From contig CANIEU010000002.1 of assembly GCA_947466585.1 (NCBI GenBank), forward strand, positions 157,197 through 221,196: a DNA stretch of 64,000 nt, written 5' to 3'. Each line of letters begins with the position of its first letter. The first letter of the stretch is position 1. This document shows positions 17,687 through 26,243 of the stretch, piece by piece. This DNA is from Fibrobacterota bacterium. Its GTDB lineage: Bacteria; Fibrobacterota; Fibrobacteria; UBA11236. The notes beneath the pieces were generated by a model that worked only from the letters and a program-made list of their open reading frames with translations, was not told the origin of the DNA and searched no databases. A program made the position numbers and the translations under genes.

Positions 17687-18858
17687 ACGGGATGTTGAAA
17701 TTTGGGGCGACCGCCGCGATTGGTGCAGCCTGCTTGTTGCTCACTGCGTGCGGTTCGCTGGTGGACATGGGCAAAAACAAAACCGTCGCCCCCCGGCGGA
17801 TCTTTCTAAACGACGTCGCCGCGAACGATTCGCTTCCTTCGACCATGCTCGACAACGGCTTGGTGTTTGTCATGCAACCGGGTGAAAACTACCGTTTGCG
17901 TCTGAAGACCACTGCGCTGACCGACTCGATCGTGTTTTATGCGCGCAATTCGAGCGGAGATTTTACCCCGGTCCGAAACATTGGAGGTGTTGCCGCGGGT
18001 GGGAACATTCGTTCCTTCACCCTCACGCCGACCAAGACTTCTGCGGAATATTATCTGGCTTTTTTACGGGCGGCGAACGGCGGCACGGCAAGCCTGCCCG
18101 ACAGCGTGCGCCTCGTTGCCGCCGATACGACCAGTGCGCCGAGCGTGAAGGTGCGCCTGTTGATGGTGCGCGGATTGTACGGCCTTTCGAACAATACGGC
18201 CAAAGCCGCGTTTGCACGGGCATTTCATACCGAACTGCGTTCGATTTACGCAGCGTATGGCATTACAGTGGACACCTCGACCGTAATCGTCGACACCACC
18301 GGTAAAGCCTTGACCTTGGTTTTCAACGGGGACTTCGTGTCGCTTCCGGGAGAGCGGAAATCCGACGGTATCAACATGTATTTGGTCGACAGCATCCGCA
18401 GTGAAGGCGCCGCAGGCATGGTCGTGGGTTATGCACCCCGTGAGGCCTTTGATCTCGCCCTGAACCCCGAGAGCCGGTTGGTACTTAACGTACGGGGTGG
18501 CACCGCCGCGCAAATGGCCGTAACTGCTGCGCACGAGATGGGGCATTTTATCGGCTTGCGTCACACCAGCGCGACCGAGACCGACCGAAGCTTCGACGAC
18601 GATGAAAGCAATCGCGACGACGGATTCTCATCAACACCCTATTGTTCGATTCTGACCAAAAGGGCGGTTCATGAGGAAGTTTTTCAGGCTCCGCGCGGAC
18701 GGGCCTATTGTTTGCGTGTGACGGGTACCGCCGCTACGTGCGGCTGCTCGGATGTGACGAACCTGATGTATCCCTATGCCTGCAACCAGGCCGGCCAAAA
18801 AACCCTGGGTGCGGACCAGCAGAAATTCGTCCGCAATAATTTGAGGGTGTTGCAGTAA
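17683..18858 (+). CDS. Putative metzincin-type zinc protease lipoprotein
   Basis: A 391-residue predicted lipoprotein with a lipobox ending at Cys23 (LLLTAC). The C-terminal third holds the extended zinc motif HEMGHFIGLRH (His284, Glu285, His288, His294), the HExxHxxGxxH pattern of metzincin proteases. It is followed by a Cys-containing region and NLMYPYACNQ near 375, where the Met resembles the Met-turn. The N-terminal 150 residues look like a beta-rich accessory domain. This suggests an envelope-anchored endopeptidase. Substrate unknown. It is coupled to the DUF4416 gene by a 4-nt overlap. Confidence 0.72.
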   Translation: MNGMLKFGATAAIGAACLLLTACGSLVDMGKNKTVAPRRIFLNDVAANDSLPSTMLDNGLVFVMQPGENYRLRLKTTALTDSIVFYARNSSGDFTPVRNIGGVAAGGNIRSFTLTPTKTSAEYYLAFLRAANGGTASLPDSVRLVAADTTSAPSVKVRLLMVRGLYGLSNNTAKAAFARAFHTELRSIYAAYGITVDTSTVIVDTTGKALTLVFNGDFVSLPGERKSDGINMYLVDSIRSEGAAGMVVGYAPREAFDLALNPESRLVLNVRGGTAAQMAVTAAHEMGHFIGLRHTSATETDRSFDDDESNRDDGFSSTPYCSILTKRAVHEEVFQAPRGRAYCLRVTGTAATCGCSDVTNLMYPYACNQAGQKTLGADQQKFVRNNLRVLQ

Positions 18859-18862
18859 AGGA

Positions 18863-18970
18863 ACAGCTTACAGCGGACAGCTTACAGCGGACAGAAACAC
18901 GAAGTTACGGGATCGCCCTTTTTTTCAAGCGTTTTTCGGTTTGGTGCTGTTCGCTGTAAGCTGTCCGCTG
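18863..18970. repeat. Heptamer array with an inverted copy between convergent genes
   Basis: Left arm 18864-18894: heptamers CAGCTTA and CAGCGGA alternate twice, then CAG. Right arm 18947-18970 is the reverse complement of 18871-18894 with one mismatch in 24. The loop is 52 nt and includes a T7 run. It sits between the metzincin gene (+) and the unrecognised gene (-) and could act as a bidirectional terminator. Confidence 0.85.
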
Positions 18971-18976
18971 TTCGCA

Positions 18977-19414
18977 TTATTCAACCACCAACGGCTGCAG
19001 AGAGCCGACGAGGTCGTAAAACGCGCGGATGCGTTCCGGAGTGGATCGCTCCCGCCGCCCCCGGTATTTTACAAACGCGCAGTAGTTGCTCCACCAGGCA
19101 TGGCAGACGATGTGCTCGCGTTCATCCAACCCAAGCCCGCGCGTCACGTATGCTGCGATGCGGTGGGGGTTTTCCGCAAGAGCCGTCTTCATCGGTTGGA
19201 TGCCTTCATCCTTCAGGTAGCGTTCATGGATGCCGGCGATTTCGTCCTCGTCGGCCTTGCCGGTGCCCGGCGAGCGGCGGGCCGCGGCGACTTCAATGGC
19301 GCAGCTTCCGTCAGATGCGGTCAGCAGGGTGTGATCGTCCCGCTCCTCGACACGCCAAGCCTGCTCTTCGCCAACCTCGAAGCAATACCAGGCGCAAGGA
19401 GAAACGCGCATCAT
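18977..19414 (-). CDS. Hypothetical protein downstream of ruvX
   Basis: A 145-residue protein that I do not recognise. The N-terminal half looks like mixed alpha/beta structure and starts near YCFEVGEEQAWRVEER. The C-terminal part has HIVCHAWWSNYCAFVKYRG, with clustered Trp, Cys and His, followed by STPERIRAFYDL. No signal peptide or membrane segment. Its ATG (19412-19414) overlaps the ruvX TGA (19411-19413), implying translational coupling with ruvX. Its stop lies at the edge of the heptamer arm at 18970. The competing plus-strand frame 18941-19465 has no support. Confidence 0.7.
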   Translation of the reverse strand: MMRVSPCAWYCFEVGEEQAWRVEERDDHTLLTASDGSCAIEVAAARRSPGTGKADEDEIAGIHERYLKDEGIQPMKTALAENPHRIAAYVTRGLGLDEREHIVCHAWWSNYCAFVKYRGRRERSTPERIRAFYDLVGSLQPLVVE

Positions 19415-19905
19415 GGCGTGGCGCCTCCGCCGTTCGCGCGAGGAGAGGGGGCCGCCCCCGCATGATCAAGCCAATCCTGTAGAATGAAACAGGCTGCTAC
19501 GCGGTCGATCTCCGCCTTGTCGCGGGCCCAATCCTTGGGGGTTTTGGGGCGGCGTGGTTGTTTGCGGCTCTTCAGGGTTTCGGCGGCCATTGAACTGGTA
19601 AAGGCTTCGTCTTCGAGATGCACGGGAAGGTCGAATCGCACTTTGAGCTCTTCCACAAATGCATCGACGGCTTCGGTTTTAGCGCCGGCTTTTTTCACCC
19701 CATCGGTGCGCAGCGGATAACCGATCACGATGGCCGTGACCTTCTTCTTGGCAATGATGTCGCCAAGCGCGGCGAGGGCATCCGGCGTTTTTTTACGGTC
19801 GATCGTGAGCAGCCCGGTTGCGATCATGCGTTCGGCATCGGAGAGTGCGACTCCGATGCGGCGTTCACCGAAGTCTAGTCCCAACACGGGTCCTGGAATA
19901 GCCAT
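19411..19905 (-). CDS. ruvX: Putative Holliday junction resolvase / pre-16S rRNA nuclease YqgF
   Basis: A 164-residue RNase H-like protein of the YqgF/RuvX family. Family motifs are LGLDFGERRIGVALSD near residue 8 (first catalytic Asp), IVIGYPLRTDG near 59, a DEAFTS motif near 99 (catalytic Glu) and the C-terminal DRVAACFILQDWL (Asp). The E. coli protein processes the 5' end of 16S rRNA. The tail (GAAPSPRANGG) is low complexity. Likely in an operon with the 145-residue gene. Confidence 0.92.
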   Translation of the reverse strand: MAIPGPVLGLDFGERRIGVALSDAERMIATGLLTIDRKKTPDALAALGDIIAKKKVTAIVIGYPLRTDGVKKAGAKTEAVDAFVEELKVRFDLPVHLEDEAFTSSMAAETLKSRKQPRRPKTPKDWARDKAEIDRVAACFILQDWLDHAGAAPSPRANGGGATP

Positions 19906-19985
19906 GCGTGAATGATAAAATTCAGAAGATGCAGGAACAGGATTATCGCCGCTCTGTGGCAGGTAGGTCTAAAATCGTACCAAAG

Positions 19986-20015
19986 AAAAAGGGCGGCCCC
20001 CGAAGGAAACCGCCC
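19986..20015 (-). terminator. Intrinsic terminator after typA
   Basis: On the minus strand a GGGCGG arm pairs with CCGCCC across a UUCG-type tetraloop, with G:U pairs inside the stem, followed by TTTTTC. It lies 39 nt downstream of the typA stop. Confidence 0.8.
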
Positions 20016-20053
20016 TAATCCAAAAACCCTTGCGAGTCAATTACGAACGGCCT

Positions 20054-21853
20054 TTAGGAACGACGACGGGCGTTTTCGTCGAGGATGATCTTGCGCAGAC
20101 GCATGTTCTTGGGCGTGCACTCCACAGCCTCGTCGTCGTTGATGAACTCGAGGCATTCCTCGAGCGACATCTGGCGGTGCGGGGTCAGCGTGGTGGCTTC
20201 GTCCGCGGAGGTGGTGCGCATGTTGGTGAGCTGCTTGCCCTTGATCACGTTGATGACGAGATCTTCGGCGCGGTTGTTTTCGCCCACGATCATGCCGGGG
20301 TAAACCTCGGTGCCGTGACCGATGAACATCACGCCGCGATCCTCGAGCTTCCAGAGCGCGTAGGCCGCAGCCGAACCGCGATCCTTCGAAACGAGGGCGC
20401 CGGTGGGACGCTGTTCGATGTTGCCCTTCATCGGCTCATAGCCCTTGAACAACTGCTGGAACACCGCGTAGCCCTTGCTGAGCGAGAGCAGGCGGGTGCG
20501 CAAGCCGATGATGCCGCGAGCGGGAATATCGAACACCACGCGCGTCATCACACCTTCGAGCGTCATGTCGAGCATTTCGCCGCGGCGCTTATTGATTTCG
20601 TCGATCACCATGCCGGCAAACTCTTGCGGGGCGTGGATGGTGATGGTTTCGACCGGTTCTTGTTCGACGCCGTCGATCTGTTGGGTGAGCACGCGGGGGC
20701 GACCCACGGTAAACTCGTAGCCTTCGCGACGCATCTTTTCGATGATCACCGAGAGGTGGAGCACACCGCGGCCCGCGACGCGGTAACCGCCGTCTTCGAG
20801 CTTTTCGACATGCAGGGCCACGTCCGACACGGCTTCGCGCTCAAGGCGCTCGGCGATGTGGTTGGCGGTGAGGAAGCGGCCGCCGTCGATGCCGCAGAAG
20901 GGCGAATCGTTCACCCAGAAACGCATCGCGATCGTCGGGGGATCCACGTGGATGCGCTCGATCGTGACCGGGTTCTCTTCGCCCGAAATGGTGTCGCCGA
21001 GCGTGAAGTCGGGAATGCCGCACAAGCAGACGATCTGCCCCGCGATGCCTTCGGAGATTTCCTTGAGCTTGACGCCGTCTGGATACAGGATCTTGCTGAC
21101 GCGCACCTTCTTGTGCACGCCTTGGGCGTTGATGTGAGTGACGGTCTGATTGGTTTTAAGCGTACCCTGACGGATGCGGCCCACGGCCATGCGGCCCAGG
21201 AATTCCTGGAAGTCGAGGCTGGTGATCTGGAGCACCGGAAGGTCTCCCGTGCCCACCTGCGGCGCGGGGATGGTGTCGACGATCAGATCGAAGATCGGCT
21301 TGAAGTTGGAATCTTCGTCTTCCATGCGGCGGCGGCTGGTGCCATTGCGGCCGGCGGCGAAGACGTATTTGAAATCGAGCTGTTCGTCGTTGGCGCCAAG
21401 GTCGACGAAGAGGTCGAACACCTTGTCGAGTGCCTTCGCGGGCTCGCAACCCGGACGGTCGATCTTGTTGATCACCACGGCGATGGTGAGACCGAGCTCG
21501 AGAGCCTTCTTGGTCACGAAGCGGGTCTGCGCCATGGGGCCTTCGAAGGCGTCCACGATGAGGAGCGCGCCGTCAACGGTGCCGAGCACGCGCTCGACCT
21601 GGCCGCCGAAGTCGGCGTGCCCGGGGGTGTCGACGATGTTGATCAGGGTGTCCAAGTAGACGACCGAGGCATTCTTCGAGAAGATGGTAATGCCGCGCTC
21701 GCGCTCCTGATCGTTGGAGTCCATGACGCGCTCGCTGATCACCTGATTTTCGCGGAAGGCGCCGCTCTGCTTGAGGAGGCCGTCGACGAGGGTGGTTTTG
21801 CCGTGGTCAACGTGCGCGATGATGGCAACGTTGCGGATTTTGGAGCTGTCCAT
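20054..21853 (-). CDS. typA: Ribosome-associated GTPase TypA/BipA
   Basis: A 599-residue translational GTPase. Motifs in order: AHVDHGKTT (G1, near residue 13), RERGITI (G2), DTPGHADF (G3, near 76), NKIDRPG (G4, near 131). EF-G-like domains III and V and the BipA-specific C-terminal domain follow. BipA assists assembly of the 50S subunit and translation under stress, especially at low temperature. Its codon use is strongly biased, as expected for a highly expressed gene. Divergent from the DUF1080 gene at 22024. The long antiparallel frame at 20030-21952 is a by-product of its codon bias. Confidence 0.97.
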   Translation of the reverse strand: MDSSKIRNVAIIAHVDHGKTTLVDGLLKQSGAFRENQVISERVMDSNDQERERGITIFSKNASVVYLDTLINIVDTPGHADFGGQVERVLGTVDGALLIVDAFEGPMAQTRFVTKKALELGLTIAVVINKIDRPGCEPAKALDKVFDLFVDLGANDEQLDFKYVFAAGRNGTSRRRMEDEDSNFKPIFDLIVDTIPAPQVGTGDLPVLQITSLDFQEFLGRMAVGRIRQGTLKTNQTVTHINAQGVHKKVRVSKILYPDGVKLKEISEGIAGQIVCLCGIPDFTLGDTISGEENPVTIERIHVDPPTIAMRFWVNDSPFCGIDGGRFLTANHIAERLEREAVSDVALHVEKLEDGGYRVAGRGVLHLSVIIEKMRREGYEFTVGRPRVLTQQIDGVEQEPVETITIHAPQEFAGMVIDEINKRRGEMLDMTLEGVMTRVVFDIPARGIIGLRTRLLSLSKGYAVFQQLFKGYEPMKGNIEQRPTGALVSKDRGSAAAYALWKLEDRGVMFIGHGTEVYPGMIVGENNRAEDLVINVIKGKQLTNMRTTSADEATTLTPHRQMSLEECLEFINDDEAVECTPKNMRLRKIILDENARRRS

Positions 21854-22023
21854 GAGATTCCTTGGAACGTTAAAAACGACCGAAAAGAGACGGTCGGGGG
21901 AGGGTCAATAGGAGCAGAAAAGACCGCGTCTGTCAACCGGAATCGCCTTTAAAACCCTGCTTTTCGGGCGCACTGGGCGCGGGGAAGCCCTATATTCAGT
22001 TCCAAACCGGACAAGGGGAGGCC

Positions 22024-23247
22024 ATGAAGGTTTTTACGGTCGGAATGCTGTGTGTGCAAGTGCTGGTTTCGGTGCCGTTTCAAGGCTGGTCCCAGCCGCG
22101 TGCCCCGCTGACGGGGGCGAATGCGGCCTGCAACTCCGGGCCGGTTTTGGCGGGCGGACTGCCCGACACCCTTTCGGGTCCCGAGTTCGTTCCCGATGAT
22201 TCGGGGTTCGTGACGATCTTTAACGGAAAAAACCTCAAAGGCTGGTGGGAAGGGTGCGGCAGCACCCACTCCGACCTCGACAAAACGAACGGCGGTATTT
22301 GGCTGGTCGACAGCGCGAACGGGCTCCTGTTCGCGAACCAGAATACGAACGGGGCGGGTAGCGTACTCATGACCAACAAGTCGTACGGAAACTACGAGTT
22401 GGTGTTCGATCTCTGGCCTTCGTTCGGCAACGATGCCGGTGTCTTCAACCGCGTCACGGCCGCAGGAAACTGCTACCAGACGGGTATCGATTACCTCTCC
22501 GGCAGCAGCGTGGGTGGCGTGTACTTCGAGGGCGGATATACGGGCGGCGGCCGCAACGTGGACCCCTACGTGTTCGGCTCCACGCGCACGACCATCACCA
22601 TAGGCACGAATTCCAATTCCACAAACCGTCTCGATACCATCACGAAATTGTACGGAACGCCGCTGGATTATGGATGCCCCGCGACCGGGTGCGGCCCGGC
22701 CAACTGGACCGCCATGTGGGATACGGGCGGCTGGAACCAGATGCGCGTGCAATTTTTCGGCACCGGTGCCTCGGCGTTGAACAAGGTTCACAACTTCGCA
22801 TGGATCCGCAAGCTCGGCGCCTCGAAATGGATTCCCACCGTGCGAGATTCCGTGCAGTTCAACACGCCCGCCAACCCTGTCGGAATTCAAATCCATGGAA
22901 CCACAGCTCAATGGGGAAACCGCAACGGCAATTGGTACCGCAACATCAAGATCCGGCCGCTGACCGACCAAGGCGTCCCCATTCTCGCAACCACCTCGGT
23001 GAGACGCACGGGCGGTGTTTCACAGCAGGGCACGCTTCGGTTTGCGGCAGGTGTCCTTTCTGGCACGCTGGAACGGCCCTCTGAAATCACCCTGCGCGAT
23101 GTCGGAGGTGAGCTGCTAGATCGGATCTCCAGGCCATCGGGGAACTTTCGATATCCCTTGAACTCGATGGCACCCGGAATTCTGTTGATTCAAGTTAAAA
23201 CGGACCAGCGGATCGAGTCCTTCCGGGTTGCTCGAGTATTCGAGTAG
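22024..23247 (+). CDS. Secreted DUF1080 (3-keto-disaccharide hydrolase family) protein 1
   Basis: A 407-residue protein with an N-terminal Sec signal peptide (about residues 1-24, cleaved after WSQ). The DUF1080/PF06439 jelly-roll domain (about 60-325) begins GFVTIFNGKNLKGWWEGC and includes YGNYELVFDLWPSFGNDAGVF. The last 80 residues resemble a T9SS-type sorting beta domain, with a MAPGILLIQVKTD block near the end. Characterised DUF1080 enzymes hydrolyse 3-keto-glycosides, but no partner oxidoreductase is nearby. An AAGGGGAGG site precedes the ATG. Separated by 232 nt from its paralog. Confidence 0.85.
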   Translation: MKVFTVGMLCVQVLVSVPFQGWSQPRAPLTGANAACNSGPVLAGGLPDTLSGPEFVPDDSGFVTIFNGKNLKGWWEGCGSTHSDLDKTNGGIWLVDSANGLLFANQNTNGAGSVLMTNKSYGNYELVFDLWPSFGNDAGVFNRVTAAGNCYQTGIDYLSGSSVGGVYFEGGYTGGGRNVDPYVFGSTRTTITIGTNSNSTNRLDTITKLYGTPLDYGCPATGCGPANWTAMWDTGGWNQMRVQFFGTGASALNKVHNFAWIRKLGASKWIPTVRDSVQFNTPANPVGIQIHGTTAQWGNRNGNWYRNIKIRPLTDQGVPILATTSVRRTGGVSQQGTLRFAAGVLSGTLERPSEITLRDVGGELLDRISRPSGNFRYPLNSMAPGILLIQVKTDQRIESFRVARVFE

Positions 23248-23338
23248 GGAATCGAGGCTATTGCGGGGGTGGGCCGGCCTCCGTTCCGAGCGAAATGGGC
23301 TATGTTCCCTTAAAAAATGAATTTCAAGCAGAAAACGA

Positions 23339-23366
23339 TTGATTTTTGAGGACTTCGGCCTAGATT
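23339..23366 (+). promoter_or_regulatory. Candidate sigma-70-like promoter for the DUF1080-2/barrel operon
   Basis: TTGATT at 23339-23344 and TAGATT at 23361-23366 are spaced by 16 nt, about 115 nt before the ATG at 23480. Each hexamer matches four of six consensus positions. This is a by-eye call. Confidence 0.3.
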
Positions 23367-23479
23367 AGCAAGGCTCGAACATCATCGGTCGGACTCGATC
23401 GTTCCGTTGTGGCTTTCGACCCGATTTTATGGCCCAGTTAGAGGCCAATTTTGCGATTACTGTGAAAAAAGGATGAATT

Positions 23480-24838
23480 ATGCAGAAGCAAGTACGCGTC
23501 AGCCCCTCCTTCATCGCCCTGGCGGGCATGGCCCTTTTCGCCGCTGTCGCGTTCGCCCAGCCCACGCTTGCACCCACGCAGACGACCCCCGAAAAGCTCT
23601 GTTCGGTGGATACCGCCGTTTCTTTCCGCACCGACACAGTGGTCACCACCTCGGATGAGAATGGTTTTTACTCGATCTTCAATGGCAAGGATTTCACCGG
23701 TTGGTGGCAGAATTGCATCAGCAGCCATTCCACCGACAAATCCAACGGGGCCATTTGGCGCGTGGACTCGGTTCGAAAGGCGATCTACGCCATGTCGCGC
23801 AGCGGTTCGGGCGGCTTGCTTTCGACCCACAAACGTTATGCACATTACGAACTGATGTTCGAGTGGTGGCCTCAGTACGGCAACGACGGCGGCGTCTTTA
23901 ACCGTTACGCGATCACATCATCCTCCAACGTCGCCTCCAACCAGATGGTGCTCGATTACCTCGGCGCTTCTGGTATTTTGAGCTACTACAGCGAGGCCAA
24001 CTTTCCGGGCGGCCGCAATGGCCGACCCTGGAGCTATAACTCGGTTTCCACGGGCAGCATTCCGGGTTCCGGCGGTGGCGCGGGAACGGGCGGCACCGCC
24101 GACATCAACAACTGGACCACATCAAGCAGCCGTCGCAACCTGGTCACGGGATACGGTCCGACCGATATCGGCTGTGCCTCCACGGGTTGCGTAATGGCGG
24201 ATTACAATCGTTTGTGGAATCAGAATGGCTGGATGCAGGTCCGTCAGATCTACTACGGGGGGCTCAGCACGACCCAGCCGACTTCTGTGGCGACGCCCGG
24301 CGACAAAATTCACGAGTTCACGTTTTTCCGTAAGCATTATCCGCTGGATGACACCTTGCTCACCACGCCGAACCTGGTAGGAGATACCGCGAAATGGGTC
24401 ACCGTGGTGCAAGATTCCATGGTGCTGACGGCCACCCAAGTCAATACCTACCAGAAGATCTCGCCCTTCGCTTTTCAGGTGCATGGCGGCAGCCGATATG
24501 TTTACGCCTCCAACGGAGGAAAAGGATCCTGGTACCGCGACATCAAGGTGCGTGAACTCGACTCGCTTGGTCGCCCCACCTACATCACTACCTCTGTACG
24601 TGGCAATCAAAAGACCCATTACGATATGAAGGTCGTCTCCGGATTTTTGGTGGGTTCGATGAAACTCGACCACATCGTGACCGTCACGAATCTCAAGGGC
24701 AGCGTCTTGCAGGAATACGTCGGCTTTGCCGGATCGGATCTGAAGCGTGAGTTGCCCCGCCGCAACGAAGTCATGGTCGTCCGCATCAAAACGAGCCAAG
24801 GCACGTACACGCTGCGCGCCAACCCCCTCGCTCAGTAA
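23480..24838 (+). CDS. Secreted DUF1080 family protein 2
   Basis: A 452-residue paralog of the preceding DUF1080 protein, with a signal peptide ending near residue 26 (AVAFAQ). The DUF1080 domain (about 55-375) shows GFYSIFNGKDFTGWWQNC, YAHYELMFEWWPQYGNDGGVF and GGRN. It contains Gly/Ser-rich inserts absent from the first copy. The C-terminal 75 residues again form a short beta domain. An AAAGGA site precedes ATG 23480. The first barrel gene begins 13 nt after its stop, so both belong to one transcript. Confidence 0.85.
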   Translation: MQKQVRVSPSFIALAGMALFAAVAFAQPTLAPTQTTPEKLCSVDTAVSFRTDTVVTTSDENGFYSIFNGKDFTGWWQNCISSHSTDKSNGAIWRVDSVRKAIYAMSRSGSGGLLSTHKRYAHYELMFEWWPQYGNDGGVFNRYAITSSSNVASNQMVLDYLGASGILSYYSEANFPGGRNGRPWSYNSVSTGSIPGSGGGAGTGGTADINNWTTSSSRRNLVTGYGPTDIGCASTGCVMADYNRLWNQNGWMQVRQIYYGGLSTTQPTSVATPGDKIHEFTFFRKHYPLDDTLLTTPNLVGDTAKWVTVVQDSMVLTATQVNTYQKISPFAFQVHGGSRYVYASNGGKGSWYRDIKVRELDSLGRPTYITTSVRGNQKTHYDMKVVSGFLVGSMKLDHIVTVTNLKGSVLQEYVGFAGSDLKRELPRRNEVMVVRIKTSQGTYTLRANPLAQ

Positions 24839-24851
24839 TTCCGTGCGTCAA

Positions 24852-26243
24852 ATGCATCTTCATCTGCCGATGACTGCAGGCGCCACGATAGGCGCCTTGT
24901 TGCTCCTCGCGTCCGCAGTAGCCGGCGAGCCTGTGAAATATCGGCTTCAAGGTCAGGGCTGGACCCAGGCGGGGCGCATCATGCGTGCCACCGATTCCCT
25001 CAGCGGAAATGATGTGAACAAGGTGGGGGGGACCTCTGTGCAAAGCCTCGGTGGACAGATCGTGGTGTCGGCTGATCTGGATGACCATTGGGATGCGAAT
25101 TTCGGAGTGGGCGTCTACCAGTTGTCCACGTCGCTTGGAACCCAGAATCAATCGACCTACGAGCCCAACTTCCTGAACGCCACGATGTTTCGCGCCTACA
25201 TCGCCCAAGCGAACCTCACTTATTCGCTGGGTGCGAAATCAAATCCGTGGTTCAGTGTGACGGCGGGCAATTTCGCCTACGATTACAACCCAGACGTGAA
25301 AAATCTTGGGCTCTATATGTTGCGGGGGCCCGTTTACCCCGGCTTGCTGATGTCCGGTTTCGAAGAATTCGATACGGATAGCACAAAAGGGATCCAAACC
25401 GGCTTCAAGGTCCACCTCTCAATGGGTAACTTCACCCAGGACGTGCTGCTGCTGAACGAGCGTATTTTGCCGCCGCTATTCGACTGGAGCCTGGCCTATG
25501 CGGCCAAGTACCGATCCTTCGGTGCCCTCGATGTCGGCGGAGGTGTGAATTTTTACCGTATTGTTCCCAACAGCAAGCCACTCGAAACGCCGGGCCACCT
25601 GAATGCGAATAGTCTTACCGCGACCAATTATTACGAGGTCGGTTCAGGTGGCGACACCACCTTCTTCACGCATCAAGGCGTGAAACTCATGGCAATGTTC
25701 AGCTTCGATCCCAAGCGCTGGATTGCATTCTCCGACATACTCGGCGCCGAAGATCTGAAAATCTATGGAGAGGTCGCGGTATTGGGCCTTAAAAATTACG
25801 GCACCTATTACGACGACGTCAAAGAACGCATTCCGGTGATGGTTGGGTTCAATGTGCCCACCTTTGGAATCCTTGACGTATTCTCTCTCGAAGTGGAATA
25901 CTACGCCTCTCCCTTTAAAAACGATCTTGGCAACATTGGCAACCCCAACGCAATTGTTGCGCCGTGGATGTGGCAGAATGCGTTGACGCCGATCGCCTCT
26001 CCGGGTCCAGTCTCACCCGGCGCTTACGCCGATTCCACGGCTGACAACTGGAAATGGTCGGTATTTGCTCGCAAAACCGTTGCTAAGCATATTCAGTTTA
26101 CAGCCCAGATCGCCAACGACCATACCCGTCCCGCTCCGCTGGTCAACTCCGCGGCGGGCATCGGCACCACCGGCGGCACTTCCGCCGTGTTGACCTCACC
26201 CAAAGACTGGTACTTCATGGGCCGGGTAGGATTCCTCTTCTGA
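24852..26243 (+). CDS. Putative outer-membrane beta-barrel protein 1 (tandem paralog)
   Basis: A 463-residue protein with a signal peptide (about 1-25, ending AVAGEP) and alternating beta-strand pattern throughout, ending in Phe as outer-membrane barrels do. It shares landmarks with its two neighbours: QGWTQAGRI near the N-terminus, YNPDVKNLGLYMLRGPVYPG, GGGVNFYRI, EDLKIYGEVAVLGLKNY, PVMVGFNVPTFG and a C-terminal SPKDWYFMGRVGFLF. ATG 24852 is preferred to upstream in-frame starts inside the DUF1080 gene. Function unknown; porin-like role is inference. The stop overlaps the next start (TGATG). Confidence 0.8.
   Translation: MHLHLPMTAGATIGALLLLASAVAGEPVKYRLQGQGWTQAGRIMRATDSLSGNDVNKVGGTSVQSLGGQIVVSADLDDHWDANFGVGVYQLSTSLGTQNQSTYEPNFLNATMFRAYIAQANLTYSLGAKSNPWFSVTAGNFAYDYNPDVKNLGLYMLRGPVYPGLLMSGFEEFDTDSTKGIQTGFKVHLSMGNFTQDVLLLNERILPPLFDWSLAYAAKYRSFGALDVGGGVNFYRIVPNSKPLETPGHLNANSLTATNYYEVGSGGDTTFFTHQGVKLMAMFSFDPKRWIAFSDILGAEDLKIYGEVAVLGLKNYGTYYDDVKERIPVMVGFNVPTFGILDVFSLEVEYYASPFKNDLGNIGNPNAIVAPWMWQNALTPIASPGPVSPGAYADSTADNWKWSVFARKTVAKHIQFTAQIANDHTRPAPLVNSAAGIGTTGGTSAVLTSPKDWYFMGRVGFLF

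Noticed and set aside
18941..19465. Plus-strand frame opposite the 145-residue gene and ruvX end
   Set aside because: It starts inside the heptamer hairpin and opposes a minus-strand gene that is coupled to ruvX by an ATGA overlap.
20030..21952. 640-codon plus-strand frame opposite typA
   Set aside because: Antisense shadow of a strongly codon-biased, clearly identified gene. The translation is low-complexity (repetitive Val/His/Glu/Ala) with no family motifs.
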